Below, in pieces: positions 1-11,000 of a stretch of DNA of 64,000 nucleotides; position 1 is the first letter of the stretch, and every line of letters starts with the position of its first letter. This DNA is from Linum tenue (taxonomy: Eukaryota; Streptophyta; Magnoliopsida; Malpighiales; Linaceae): assembly GCA_946122785.1 (NCBI GenBank), contig CAMGYJ010000003.1, forward strand, positions 27,545,811-27,609,810, read 5' to 3'. The position numbers were made by a program, and so were the translations under genes. The notes under the pieces are model-generated. The model saw nothing but the letters and a program-made list of their open reading frames with translations. It did no database searches and was not told the origin of the DNA.

Positions 1-3000
1 TTTCGGCACTGACACGCTCTGGCTTTAGAACTTTGACAGCCACTTCCTGACTGCAATACATGCCTTTGTATCTGAAGAAATTTGAAACCAATTAATTAAT
101 AGGAAACATGAAATAACATCTTCGTGTCACTTCACAAAATATAACTTACAGATCGCCATGCGCTCCAGATGCCACTTTGTTTTCAACTTTTATCTGACTG
201 GCATCAATTTCCCAGACATCAGTGCCGTCACTGGGTATTTCTATGCAACCAGGAAGTGGTACAATCCTCGTGTTATTAACAATGCTGATAGTGGAAATAG
301 AAGGCTGTTTCGAAACTTGCTGTTCCTGCTGGAAAATTTTTAAAATAAAAATTAAAAATATGCCAGGGATAGCATGAGGTGATGCACCACATGGCAATTG
401 ATATCTGCTACTACAATATGGTATTACATCAAAAGTATACATTCTAAGATAAGAACAGTTGAAATTCAAAACTCATATCTGTAACTGGATTAATTGCTCT
501 AGTCAAATAGGATAAGGTAAGTTGTCCTGTTTAAAACTCCACATCACAACAAAGACAATACTTACGGAAGTGGTAGCATAACTAAATTACGCCAGTAATG
601 CGGGTAATGAGTTCCTCTCCATCTGGGTATCCCAGGCAAGAAACTAAAGGAGAAAAGAGCTGTGACTGCAAAATGTCCATGAGATTGCATGTTCCTCGTT
701 TCCAACTCAAGGTTGAAGAAAGAAAAAAAAAAAGACTAATAACCCTAGAAAAAGAAAGGTGCAGGTTCTTTGGATAGTGAAGAGACTGGTGTCCCTAAGA
801 AGAAACTCTGCGGATATCTGAATTCTGCTATTCCAAAGTTTTGAAGGCTATGAAGCATATTGAGGACCATCTTGTGAATCAGTAATATAATCATGAAGAA
901 GCATACGAAGCAGTAAGCACATCAAGGATTGAATAAGTTGTGACCTCTACCACCCCATAACAAGACTGTAAAAACTAGATTTATCTCATAGTTCTCCTTG
1001 TACTTGTGATTAGCTCTCCCTCCTTTTGAAAAGATTTTTACATCTGTCAAAAGTTCACATCCTTGCCAGTTCCCACAATCACTGGCAAAGAAAGAAGGAC
1101 CAAGAAAGAATTACATAGATGCATATAAAAGGAATCAATACAGGATATGTTAAACTTCAAAGAATCTTTCGAACAATGCATGAGGAAGTTGCATTAAGTA
1201 ACTGTTCCACAAACAGCAGAAAACCCAGTAATACACTACTGTACCAGGGTGAGATACGCATGTAGAAAAGGAATGGCCATCTGCCTGTATTTAATTTTTA
1301 GGTTATTAGTGAAAAAGAATAGCTCTTTGCCACCAGTTGGTGCTTCAAAAGTCATGATGAGCTGAAAAAAGCATATGCATCCTCCTTCTCCAAAATCAAA
1401 CTAGCTATAGATATTGAAAGTGTCCATCAGGACGTAACAAAATATATGAGTTATCTACCTTAGACTTCAGAATTTCCTTCGCCAAAGAATTTCTAAGCTC
1501 CTCAGTCTCCTGGTGTTAATTAGAAAAAGAAAAGGATCGTAACTTTGCTACATGTGAAGGTATTTCTCAGACAAAACTGGCAGGCAACTAGCAAGCAAAT
1601 GATTGTACCTCATGAGGCCAACCATCCACAACGAAGACGTCCAGGGAAAACCCATCAACGGTAGAAAATGCATGGGCCTCTTGGATATTCAAACCAACTT
1701 CAGCAAGCAGGGAAGTCAACTGGAACATTATATATCAGTATAAATTACTAGCCCCAACACGACGAAAAAGTGGGAGTGAGAGAGACTAAGAAGAATAAAG
1801 GAGAAGGCAAACCTGACTAAGGAGTTTAGGCCTGTCTACTGTCGAAAAGGTGATCTCATGCATGGGCCTGTAGGATTGCGATGAGTTGTGCGATGGTATA
1901 GTGAAACTCAAAAAGAAACTAACAGATATTGGCAAGACTAAGATGAATGAAAGAAACAATATAGGGCACGGGTCTTCTAGCCGGTTCATTATATCATCAC
2001 CATCAACATACAACATTCTTACAATTAAAGTCGATGAAGTTTAACTTGGTGACAACAATCAATGAAGGCAAGAGCCTAAATACTTGAAAGTCCATACCTG
2101 GCCTGGTTTGATGTTGAGTTTACAGCGCTATCACCATCTTCAACATGATATCTATGTGTGAGAGCTTCAAGATTAGATGATGAACCAAATGTTGGAGGAG
2201 CGTGGGTACTGTCCAGAGGAAAAAAGAAAGCACAAAAATCAGAAAAGGGCACAAGTTGAGAGTTGTACTACTAACAGGGATAATAAAAGTGGTACAACAA
2301 AAGTATACTATCAGCAAAAAGGAGTGAACATACGCTTGTCTGCTTGATATATAAGAACTTTGAGCATCTTCTCTCAGTGAAGAATCTAAATGAATGGAGT
2401 CAAGAGCTTTTCCATTTGAGACAGGAAACACCTGTAGAAACAAGAAGAAACAAGGTTATATTAATGGCGCAAGTTAGGCGAAACCCGCGAGCCTGAGCAT
2501 TTCCAAGGACTAAATCCTAGAGGATATCTGTTATACTAGCCCAATGAAAAGAAAAGAAAACATGGATTGGAAGGTCCCTTGGGGTCCGAAAGAATTGAAA
2601 CATGGACTGGAAGTGCTCACCTGCACCAAACGAACTTCAAATGCAGGTCGATTAGCAGGATCTTCTGCCAAATGGAGCAGTCTCTTGTGAGTAAGCACGT
2701 CTTCCGCCCTCTCAACATTAACGTCTAGAGCGTAGCTGCCGTAACATATAAACAAAAAGGAAGAAAAAAAAAGCATTCAACCGGATCAAATATGGATTTT
2801 AAGCTGAATTAGCCATGGATTTCGAATCTTCAAAGAATGAATACACAATGGCAAGGCAGTAAAATACGAATTGCTGAACTGAAATTCGAGACCCGCTATT
2901 ATCTGACAGCATAGTCTGATCATCGATCCCTAGGTTCACATGATGCAGAAGTATTCGAATAGATGAAGAAAAGCAGACGAGACCAGTGTGAAGCCAACAT

Positions 3001-3266
3001 GCAAGAGAAATGGAGATAGGGGGAGGGGGAGGGGGGGAAATCGGAAAGAGGGAGGCGCGAGGGTACCGTGCAGGTAAGCGATTGAAATGAAGCCAGAGCT
3101 GATCGTCGAAGCCAGGGAGATTGGCGTCTTCGTGAGCGGAATCCTGAATTCTGCGGAGAACCTCGTTGTAGACCTCCAGCTTCTGCCTGTGATGGCGAGG
3201 GTTGATGTGCGAGAAAGAGTCGGCCGCTCGGCTGCCGCAGCTCTCCACGTCCTCCTCAATGGCCAT
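1..3266 (-). CDS. ACT-domain serine/threonine/tyrosine kinase, STY8/STY17/STY46 type (5' part, runs off left edge)
   Basis: Family members are cytosolic kinases that phosphorylate transit peptides of chloroplast precursor proteins. Exons by hand (minus strand): 3067-3266, 2621-2735, 2334-2431, 2098-2208, 1813-1867, 1609-1719, 1459-1509, 150-328 and <1-71. All junctions are GT/AG and phases agree, giving about 330 residues. The N-terminal domain carries [20 protein letters not shown] and then [16 protein letters not shown], both typical of the family. The ACT domain starts at about residue 175 ([10 protein letters not shown]) and runs to about 245. A linker with [12 protein letters not shown] leads to the kinase: glycine loop near residues 300-305 (ASGAHG) and the VAVK lysine at about residue 320. 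The rest of the kinase lies outside the window; family members are about 550 residues. The first in-frame ATG (3266-3264) fits the family start. STY8/STY17-like is favoured over STY46 by the linker, but not firmly. Confidence 0.93.
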
Positions 3267-4016
3267 ATTGTTGTTGCTGTTAGAAAATTATTATAATAAC
3301 ACTAGGGCACCGCCGGCGCCGCCGCTTATCTCCGACGAGGAGCCAATGGGGAAAGAGAAAAAAGAGATTCAATTCAAGGGGGAACACTGGGCAGGGATTG
3401 AATCAGACTGCAAATTCAATTCAGGATTGAAAGTGCGAACAGGGAAAAGGAGGGACAAAAGCTCCAATTAGCCGAGAGCTAAAAAAGCCATCGCGCGCGC
3501 GCGAGAGAGAGAGAGAGCAGAGAATCATCCATCGTGGTGATGCTTTTGCAGTGTTTGTTGTACTTTGGAGTATTTGCGTTGCTCGCTTTTTTTTTTTTTT
3601 TTTTTGTTTTAATTATTTTCTTCGGGTTGTTGTAACGGAGAAGACGGGAAGTGGCGCTCGCCCTCTGAAGAAGAGCAGCAGCGGCAGCCAAAAAGCAAAC
3701 AGATCATTGTTTGTTGTTTGCGTCGGGGTTTGGATGGCAATCCCACGTCATCAGGTGGGGTCCATGAGAAGGCAGGCTACTAGCTCCCTGGCGGCTTGAA
3801 CTGTCTGTCTCTCCGCCCATTTTAACTGCCCTTTCATTGGATAAGCGATTGAGCCTAGAAGACTATATGGGGCAGCATAGTCAGCGCCATGTAGACTTTT
3901 ATTTTTTTTATTCTTATTACGATTATTCTTTTTTTTTTTTTTCGTTTAAGAACCAAGTACGTAGTCATTCAGCTTGCCTGGTGGATGGAGGCGGGTTTTG
4001 TCAGGTAATATTTTAC
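3267..4016. other. 5' flank of the kinase gene with simple repeats; no gene
   Basis: This is the upstream side of the minus-strand kinase gene and should hold its 5' UTR and promoter. A GA/CT-rich run lies at about 3500-3518, a T run at about 3588-3606, and another T-rich run at about 3929-3943. Open frames here only read through these runs and look like chance. I could not fix a TATA box. Confidence 0.5.
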
Positions 4017-4019
4017 TAA

Positions 4020-4903
4020 CGGGTGGTTTGCTTGAGGGTTTTGGTGATGGATTTGGTCATGGAAATCTATCCATCATGGACTTTAACGGAAATTCATCGT
4101 TTGCCTTAGGGAATTAGGGAGATGGACTTTGTGGGTCCCACCACTTTTGGGGTTCCAAATCCGTGGACCCCACGGACTTTGAAGTTCCACCTCTTGAGGT
4201 GGGATTTGGGTGATGGATTAAAATCCATGATGATAAATTACCTTTCTACCCTTACTTATTACTTTAATTACAAAGTTGTCCTACTTTAATTCAATGGTCA
4301 TGCAATTATAAACTTTTATAATGTCATATTTTATATATATGAGAATTTTTCATTTCGTTTTGTAATATCATAGTTTATTTAAATATGAATGTATATGTGA
4401 TTTGTTAGATTCAACTATAAACATCTTATGCTCGTCCTGTGCATTATTATTTGATTGATTGTCGGATTCCAAAATCGGGGAGTTAGCAAGAAGTTGATGA
4501 GTTGTAGCAATAAAGCGAGCAATTGGTTGCAATTGATACATAATATTGCGTACATTATTAGATGAGTTGTTAATTAGTGCCAAACTATAAGACATATCTA
4601 TATTTGTTGTTGAATTATTAGTCCAGGTAAAGAGTTTAAAATTTCATTGTATGCGTTGGATTTTTTTAATGAAATTTATGGATTATAATATAGAAATATA
4701 ATTAGATAAGATAAGGGTAACAAGGTAATTTGAATTTCATATCCACAAATCTATTCAAACAAAATCTATAATCAAATCCAACAAGCAAACAATAGACTTG
4801 GTCAAATCCATAATGCCACCAAATCCATCATATATCCATGGTTTTCCAAAACTCAAGTTTTACCAAAACCCTCATTTTTCAAATCCATGAAGCAAACGAC
4901 CCG
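4020..4903. mobile_element. PIF/Harbinger-type non-autonomous transposon (884 bp)
   Basis: Ends are inverted repeats: CGGGTGGTTTGCTT on the left and the reverse complement of CGGGTCGTTTGCTT on the right (13 of 14 match). Further imperfect pairing follows (GAGGGTTTTGGT and GATGGATTTGG blocks on both sides). Direct TAA copies flank it at 4017-4019 and 4904-4906, the 3-bp TWA target duplication of PIF/Harbinger. The interior is AT-rich with no transposase; a 75-codon minus-strand frame at 4368-4595 matches nothing I know. Confidence 0.8.
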
Positions 4904-5071
4904 TAAATAAATATCACCTTTCCAAACCATTTGCACAAATTTTATCACAACTTCACAAGTGATCGACAAGAAATATATTATATTAATCACGAGTGGAATT
5001 TGGAGCATTCCAACAACTAGTAGATCCAATAAAAAGTAAAAAAATCACAAGTAGTTTGGCACGTTACTAAA

Positions 5072-6240
5072 TAGGGGTGGGCGTTCGGTCGGTTCGGTTT
5101 GAACCGAACCGAAACAGAGCATACCGGGTCCCCAAAACTGTCTGGAAGCCAAATCGAGTTCGAACCGAAATTTAATTCGGTTCGGTACACCCGAACCGAG
5201 TTAAATATCAGTTCGGTTCGATTTTAACACACAAACCGAAGCTTTATAAACCAACTCTCTCTCTCTCCCAGTCCCACATACCCTAACCCCCGCCGTTTCC
5301 CCATTTCGATCAAATATATATCTCTCTCTCTCTCTCTCTCTCCCTCCCCCTTCCAACAAACGCAGTCGATGTAGAGAAGAAAGGAGCGGTGCTGCGATGG
5401 TGGTATCTCCTCCGTCTCCCGACTCAGCGACGAGCAGAAAGCAGCGGTGCTGCGGTGGTCCTTTTCCGTCTGGCGACTCAACGGCAACGGTAATTGATGC
5501 GGAAATCAGAACACAACGTGGCGACAGGCGAGCACAGCGATTGAATGTATGAGGTCAGTATGAGTGTAGATCTAAGCATGCATGTCATTTTTCTGTTTGA
5601 TTTTCACCTTCGAGTTTTAATAGCATCATCGCTCTTTTCGATTCAGGAGAAGAAAGTTTCGATTTTGGGGAAGAAAGCTTTAATTTTCAATATTGATTTT
5701 GATGCATTTGGGGTTTTATGTTTTGAATTTGGGTTTCTGGTCTCAGGGAGGAGAAGAGATCGGAGAGAGGGGAAATGGCATCGACCCATAGAGGAGAAGT
5801 TTGCGGCGACAAGGCCAAGAGATGATGGAAGGATTCGATGGACGGCGACGATGCTTGACGGTCGTTGGCGGCGGTGATGCTTGACGGCGGTGATGCTTGG
5901 TTTTTCGTCTTCTTTGTTAGGTTTAGGTTAGCAGTATATATGAAAGAGTTATGGACTTGAGGGATTTATTTTTGGGTTCTGTTTGATTTGGGCTGTGAGA
6001 ATTGGGCTTCAAGTGAGAGCTTGAGTAGTCTATTGGGTTGTAAGATTGGGTTTAATTTTTTGTTCGGTTGATCGGTCGGTTGTTCGAAATTCGGTTTCGG
6101 TCTGTATACCCCTGGTTCCCGAAATAAAGGGCTTTGGCTTCCGAATTCCGAACCGAACAACACTAATTTGGTTTCGGTTCGGTCTAATTCGGTTTCGATC
6201 CGGTTCGATTCGGGTTTACCGAACCGGATGCCCACCCCTA
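5072..6240. mobile_element. hAT non-autonomous transposon (1.17 kb)
   Basis: Termini are TAGGGGTGGGC and its inverse, flanked by a perfect 8-bp target duplication TTACTAAA (5064-5071 and 6241-6248), the hAT signature. Both ends carry many short CCGAACCG/CGGTTCGG subterminal repeats, as expected for transposase binding. The middle holds CT runs (about 5257-5270 and 5318-5343) and short open frames with no recognisable domain, perhaps captured host sequence. No transposase is present. Confidence 0.88.
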
Positions 6241-6248
6241 TTACTAAA

Positions 6249-6432
6249 CCCTAAAGATAATCAAATAGTTCATGGTAGCATCGGTTTATTCCCTCTATAA
6301 TTGTAAATTAACAAAAGTGTCATGTACTATTATTTTGCACAAACTGTTTACTCGTCGTTAATGAGGGAGAGTAATGACCCAATTACCCCTTCCTAATATT
6401 GAATTTAATTTTGTAGCAAGTATAATCGAATT
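6249..6432. repeat. Left arm of an older inverted-repeat transposon, partner at about 10860-11000
   Basis: The stretch around 6292-6390 (TTGTAAATTAACAAAAG, ATTATTTTGCACAAAC, GTTTACTC.TCGTTAA, ATTACCCC) recurs in inverted order and orientation at about 10840-10985. It looks like one arm of a long-TIR (Mutator-like) element later split by other insertions. Exact ends and a target duplication were not found. Confidence 0.55.
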
Positions 6433-6441
6433 AAAAAAAAC

Positions 6442-6826
6442 GGGTAAATGCCATATTTGGTCACTGAGATTAGTAAATCGTGTCATGTTTACTCACTAGA
6501 AAATTTTAATATCATTTTTGGTCACTCGAATTACTGAAACATGTCGCATTTAGTCACTCTCTCGTTAGTTTCCGTCTCACTCCATTAATGGAATTGGACG
6601 GAAACTAACGAAAGAGTGACTAAATGTGACATGTTTCAGTAATTCGAGTGATTAATGTGACATGTTTCAGTAATTCGAGTGACCGGAGTTGGAAGGAGGC
6701 TAACGAGAGAGTGACTAAATGTGACATGTTTCAGTAATTCGTGTGACAAAAAATGATACTAAATTTTTCTAGTGACTAAACATGACACGATTTAGTAATC
6801 TCAATGACCAAATGTGGCATTTACCC
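6442..6826. mobile_element. Mutator-type MITE, near full-length palindrome (385 bp)
   Basis: Both ends read GGGTAAATGCCA inward, and the two halves pair along most of their length, so the element could fold back as one long hairpin. A 9-bp direct repeat AAAAAAAAC flanks it (6433-6441 and 6827-6835), the Mutator target length, although the run of A makes this duplication less certain. The right half contains an extra direct repeat of the block GACATGTTTCAGTAATTC (starts near 6628, 6658 and 6722). No coding capacity. Confidence 0.8.
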
Positions 6827-6835
6827 AAAAAAAAC

Positions 6836-7129
6836 TAATCCCTACACTTTCTTCCTTCTATGGTGAGCACACCGTCCAGTCCGCCAGCGCCGACCATCTT
6901 CATCTCCAGCGCCCACCTTCTACCGATTGTTGAGAAGAAGATGTCAAGCCGAAATCATATCGACGGAGAAGCGGTTGGGACGAGCAAGAAGCTAGACTGA
7001 CTCAGTCTCTGTTCAGATGGTGGGAGAAAGGATTCCTTGAGGGTCGCCGGAGGGAGCTCTCAGTGCAGGCTGCGGCTTCGACTTCGTCGACGAGAAAATG
7101 AATTAGGATGGGGTGGGGTTTTCTCGACA
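6836..7129. other. Interior of the older split element; no recognised gene
   Basis: GC-richer than its surroundings and perhaps a captured exon, but no frame of useful length or known motif was seen. It lies between the Mutator-type MITE and the 3.6-kb hAT element. Confidence 0.3.
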
Positions 7130-7439
7130 GTATTAGATAGGGCTGTCAATTCGGTGTTTGGTTAGCGGCTAACCGGCCGGTCTAACCGGTAACCGCCGGT
7201 TAGCGGCTAACCGAAAATCGAAGGAAATCAGTCTCGGTCGGTTGGCGGACATTGGGTGTGGTCAGGCGGTTAGCCGAGTAACCGAAGCCGGCTAACCGCC
7301 TCTAACCGACCGATTGATACGACGTCGTTTTGGGACGGTGAGAAACGACCCCAACCCTAACACTCGCGTGAATCGTCGACAGCCGCCAGACCCTCCATCC
7401 CTCTCGTTTTATTTCCTCCTCATCCTCTACTGGCGAAAT

Positions 7440-7795
7440 CCTCAGACGCCATCGCGCCATCGCCGGCCAGCACGCCATCGCGCCATCGCCGGCCAGCAAG
7501 CCATCGCCGCCAGCACGCCATCGCCGGCCAGCACGCCATCTCCTCGCCAGTCTGCCGCCAGCCCGCCACCCTCCAATCGCCGCCAGTCACGAATCGGCAC
7601 GACTCGCCGCCAGTCACGAATCGCCATCGCCGGCCTGCACGCCATCTCCTCGCCAGTCTGCCGCCAGCCCGCCACCCTCCAATCGCGCCGCCAGTCACCA
7701 ATCGGTCGCCGCCACCATCCTCCAATCGCCGCCACCCTCTAGTCCGCCACCATCCAGAGTCCAGTCCGCCATCCCCGTGCGGCGGCGCCTCCATT
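7440..7795. repeat. GC-rich imperfect tandem repeat
   Basis: Units around CGCCATCGCCGGCCAGCA and CGCCAGTCTGCCGCCAGC recur many times. Long frames are open here on both strands, which is a by-product of the repeat. It lies in the 5' untranslated or promoter part of the hAT element. Confidence 0.75.
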
Positions 7796-8349
7796 CCTCC
7801 ATCTCTATCGATAACAAGAAGTCAAGAAAGAGAGAATGTAAGAAAAAAAAAATTTCCCCCAGGTTTCCAAGACCAAAACAGCAGGGTTGATTGTTGAATC
7901 GGTTGATTAGGATTTAGGGGTTTTAGATTGAGATGATTGTGAATATATTTTGCTGACCAATTGTGTTGTTTGTAATGCGAGATGTTACTGTTTAGACCCA
8001 GATGCTAGATCATCCATTTGAAATGTAGTTTGTAAGCTTGCTGTTCAAGGGAATTGCAGTTCTGACAAAACCCAACTTGCTGTCAATCTTGCTTGTTGTG
8101 TTCTTGTATTTAGGGCCTTGTTTGGGTTGAAATCTTAACTCCCTCAATTGTGGAGATTACAGAGTTGAATCATGGAATTGGTTGTGGTAGTAAAAAGGAG
8201 CATTCTTTGTGTAGTTGTGATACATTATTGATTCTTGATGATTGTTAGTTTTTATTTGTTAGAATTTGTGAATTTAGGGCGATTGATTATGAATGTCGAA
8301 TGATGATTGTTAGTTGCTGATGATGATTGATGATGATAATTTGATGTAG

Positions 8350-9843
8350 GGCGAGACCTCCGGCTCCACGTGGTGGACGTGGCGGACGAGGTGCACCATC
8401 CGCTGAGACTGCTTCTCGTGGTGGGAGACCTCCGGCCCCTCGAGGTCGTGGTGGTGGGGGTGCCTCAGCCCCTCCTACTCAGAATCGGGGTCGTGATGGA
8501 CGTACAGGGAGTCGGCCTGTTCAGTCTGCTGAACCGTCGGCATCGGCATCAATTGCATCGACTCCCGCCCATGCCGGTAGTGGAAGTACACCTGCTACTA
8601 AGCCTCCTTCAGCAGAAACGGTTAATCCGGCTCCAAATAAAGCTTCTTTAGATCCCTTCAATCTAGGGAAATGGTTGGAGACAGTAGGTACAGCTGATTG
8701 CTTGAAGGACTTTATGAGGGTGGCGGTGGATGAATATCCGTTTGGAGAGTGCAAGCATTGTCACACTAAGATCAAAGCACATCCATCCAAGAACGGCACT
8801 TCTGCAATGAATAATTCCTTCAGGGATTATATTGACGCAAGAGGTGGTCTTCCAACTGAACATGATTGGAGTCTGATTAGAAAGTTGATGAAGTATCTGA
8901 AGGTCTTTAATGACTTTACCCTCCTAGTCTCAGGTAAGTGAAATTTGACAATTTGTTTATTTTATTTTGAACATTTGACAATTTTGGTTTGTTTAAGTCT
9001 AATTTCCTGTATTCTATTCTCATTTGTACAGGAACTAAATATGTGACTATCCATCTTTTCTTCAAGAAGCTTGTTCCAATTTATGACATCATTCAAGAAT
9101 TGAAGAATGATCCGCGTGAAGAGCTCAAAAGGATGGCAGAAAAGGTTGAAGAAAAGGTACGAAAGTATTGGTTTGACACACCTATCATGAATGAGGAGAA
9201 TCATCGGGTGAATAATTTAATCTATATAGCATGTGTGCTTGATCCTAGAAGTAAACTTGATCTTGTGTCTGAAGTGTTGATAATGATTTATGGAAGTATC
9301 AAAGGAGGGGAAATTCAGGCTAAGATTAAAAGGGAGATGCGGCAGATGTTTGAGATTTATAAGAGGAAGTATGGATCAGAGTTAGCATCTCAGGCTACCA
9401 CTGATGATAACATTGTTGATGAGGGTATTGTTGATGGTGCTGGTGATCGGATTAAGATATTGGAGGAGAGGCTTAGAAAGAGAAAAAGGGAAGCACTTCT
9501 GCTGGAAACAGGAGGTAGCTCTGCTGAGCTTGACATCTATTTGAAATGTCAAACCGATGGTATCAATGAAGAGAGTGATGATGCAAAGTTTGACATTTTG
9601 GATTGGTGGTCTCGACACTCTGGAATCTATCCGATTGTTGCTGAGATGGCTAAGGATGTCCTAGCTGTTCCTATCTCTTCTGTTGCCTCAGAGGCAACAT
9701 TCAGTTGTGGCGGGCGGATTCTCAGTCCATTCAGGTCCTCTTTGAGCGACCTAATGGTGGAGGCATTGATTTGTGCCGAGGATTGGATAAGGTATCCGGA
9801 TCCAGGGAGATTGACGACAAGGAAGATGATGAAGAGAATTTGA
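8350..9843 (+). pseudogene. hAT transposase, internally deleted (BED finger N-part joined to hAT C-terminal domain)
   Basis: Two exons can be joined in frame: about 8350-8933 (acceptor TAG just before; donor CAG|GTAAGT) and 9032-9843 (stop TGA). The first begins with an RGG/proline-rich low-complexity stretch (RGGRGGRG), then half of a BED zinc finger (ECKHCHTKIK, NGTSAMNN). The finger's histidines are missing and the frame passes straight to GLPTEHDW, a motif normally several hundred residues downstream. The second exon holds the late RNase H-like part (CVLDPRSKLDLV) and a good hAT dimerisation domain (DILDWWSRH, YPIVAEMAKDVLAVP, SVASEATFS.GGRILS). The catalytic middle is gone, so it should not be active alone. 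The 5' start is not resolved; any first exon lies upstream of 8350. Confidence 0.85.
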
Positions 9844-9992
9844 CTTTGGAAAGTAGTGAGTTTCTCAAACTCTCTTATTGTTCAGTTTTTTGTCTTCTTT
9901 TCACCTAATTCAATGCACTAACACTTTGGAAAGTACTGACACTTTGTTTTCCTTTTTTTTCTTACTCAGTTAATGTCACTTTCCAAACTAGA

Positions 9993-10199
9993 ATGGAAAG
10001 TGCAACGAATACTGGCAATGTTGGCAATACAGATGCAAGCCTCAACGTTCCAGTGGAGAATGAGCAGGAGGGTGAAGAAGATGCACCGGAGGAAGAGTAT
10101 GAGAAAGATGGATATGACGATTATGGTCATGACTTGAGGGACGTATTGAAGGAACAGGGTTATGCAGATGTTGGTTCTTCTAAGGCCGGTGATAAGTGA
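9993..10199 (+). CDS. Acidic C-terminal tail or 3' exon of the hAT gene (uncertain)
   Basis: A 68-codon frame rich in Glu and Asp (EEDAPEEEYEKDGYDDYG) follows the transposase within the hAT element. Acidic tails are common after hAT dimerisation domains, and a TTACTCAG acceptor-like site precedes it. I could not find a splice that joins it in frame to the upstream exon without a stop, so it may be a separate small frame or a broken exon. Confidence 0.3.
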   Translation: MESATNTGNVGNTDASLNVPVENEQEGEEDAPEEEYEKDGYDDYGHDLRDVLKEQGYADVGSSKAGDK

Positions 10200-10717
10200 T
10201 GATAGATTGTTTATGATGTGTTGTTGATTTGTTGTTATCTAGAGGACTTATTGTGATTTGTGGAGTTTATGTTGCTGAATTAATGAATATGAGACATTAA
10301 GTTGCTAATTTAGATGTATTTTCGGTGCAAAACGAATTGAAATGTAGGTTTGAGATTTTAATTTTAGGCCATTTTAGGTTTTTTTCCCTTGCTGTCCGGT
10401 CGGTTTTGACCGGTTTAGGGTCGGTTTTCGGTCTTGGCGGTCAGTTTTTAGGTTCTGGCGGTCGGTTTTTTCAGTTTTCAATCGGTTTATTTCGGTTTTC
10501 GGTCGGTTAAACCAGTAGACCGAACCGACCTTCCCTTTTTTCGGTGTAGGCGGTTTAACCGTGCCTTAACCGAAACCGCCCGGTCGTTTTCGGATAACCG
10601 AGGTGCCAGGGTCGGTCGGTGGCCGGTGGTCACAGGTCAGGTCTCGGTTTAACCGAAAACCGAGATTTCGGTTTTCGGTTAAACCGAAACCGACCGTGTG
10701 ACAGCCCTAGTATTATA

Positions 10718-11000
10718 CTCAAAGGGGGAGGGATTTTTTTATTATTATTAAAAATATCTGGGTGGATTTCATTATAAAATCGAAGGGTCGGGATAGTGGC
10801 AGATAATCATTAGTCATCAAATAGATTTGGGGTAATAGGGTAATTCCTATTCCAGTTAACGGTGAGTAAACAATTTTTTTTAACGGAAGGGTATTTTTGT
10901 TACGTTATGATATTAGAAAGTCATGTTTGTGCAAAATAATAATATAGGGGTACATTTGTTAATTTGTAATAGTAAAAGAGTACAAAACGCTATTAACCCT
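10718..11000. repeat. Right arm of the older inverted-repeat transposon
   Basis: Inverse of the arm at about 6262-6410: GTGAGTAAAC, GTTTGTGCAAAATAATAAT, GTTAATTTGTAATAGTAAAAG, ending near ATTAACCCTAAG at about 10994-11005. With its partner it brackets a MITE and a 3.6-kb hAT element. Confidence 0.55.

Larger units (their letters stand above)
7138..10709 (+). mobile_element. hAT transposon carrying a deleted transposase gene (3.57 kb)
   Basis: Ends are TAGGGCTGTCAA on the left and the inverse of TAGGGCTGTCAC on the right. They are flanked by GTATTAGA (7130-7137) and GTATTATA (10710-10717), an 8-bp target duplication with one mismatch. Dense CGGTTAACCG-like subterminal repeats lie inside both ends (about 7160-7310 and 10400-10690). 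The interior contains GC-rich imperfect tandem repeats (7440-7790) and a two-exon transposase remnant. It is nested inside an older inverted-repeat element. Confidence 0.9.

Noticed and set aside
5072..6240. Reading this element as a gene because of frames at 5224-5487 and 5545-5877
   Set aside because: The perfect hAT ends and 8-bp duplication explain the unit. The frames show no transposase or host domain and have no start context or splice pattern.
7314..7794. Three overlapping long frames on both strands
   Set aside because: All are read through a GC-rich tandem repeat inside the hAT element. The peptides are repeats of the same few residues and have no homology I know.
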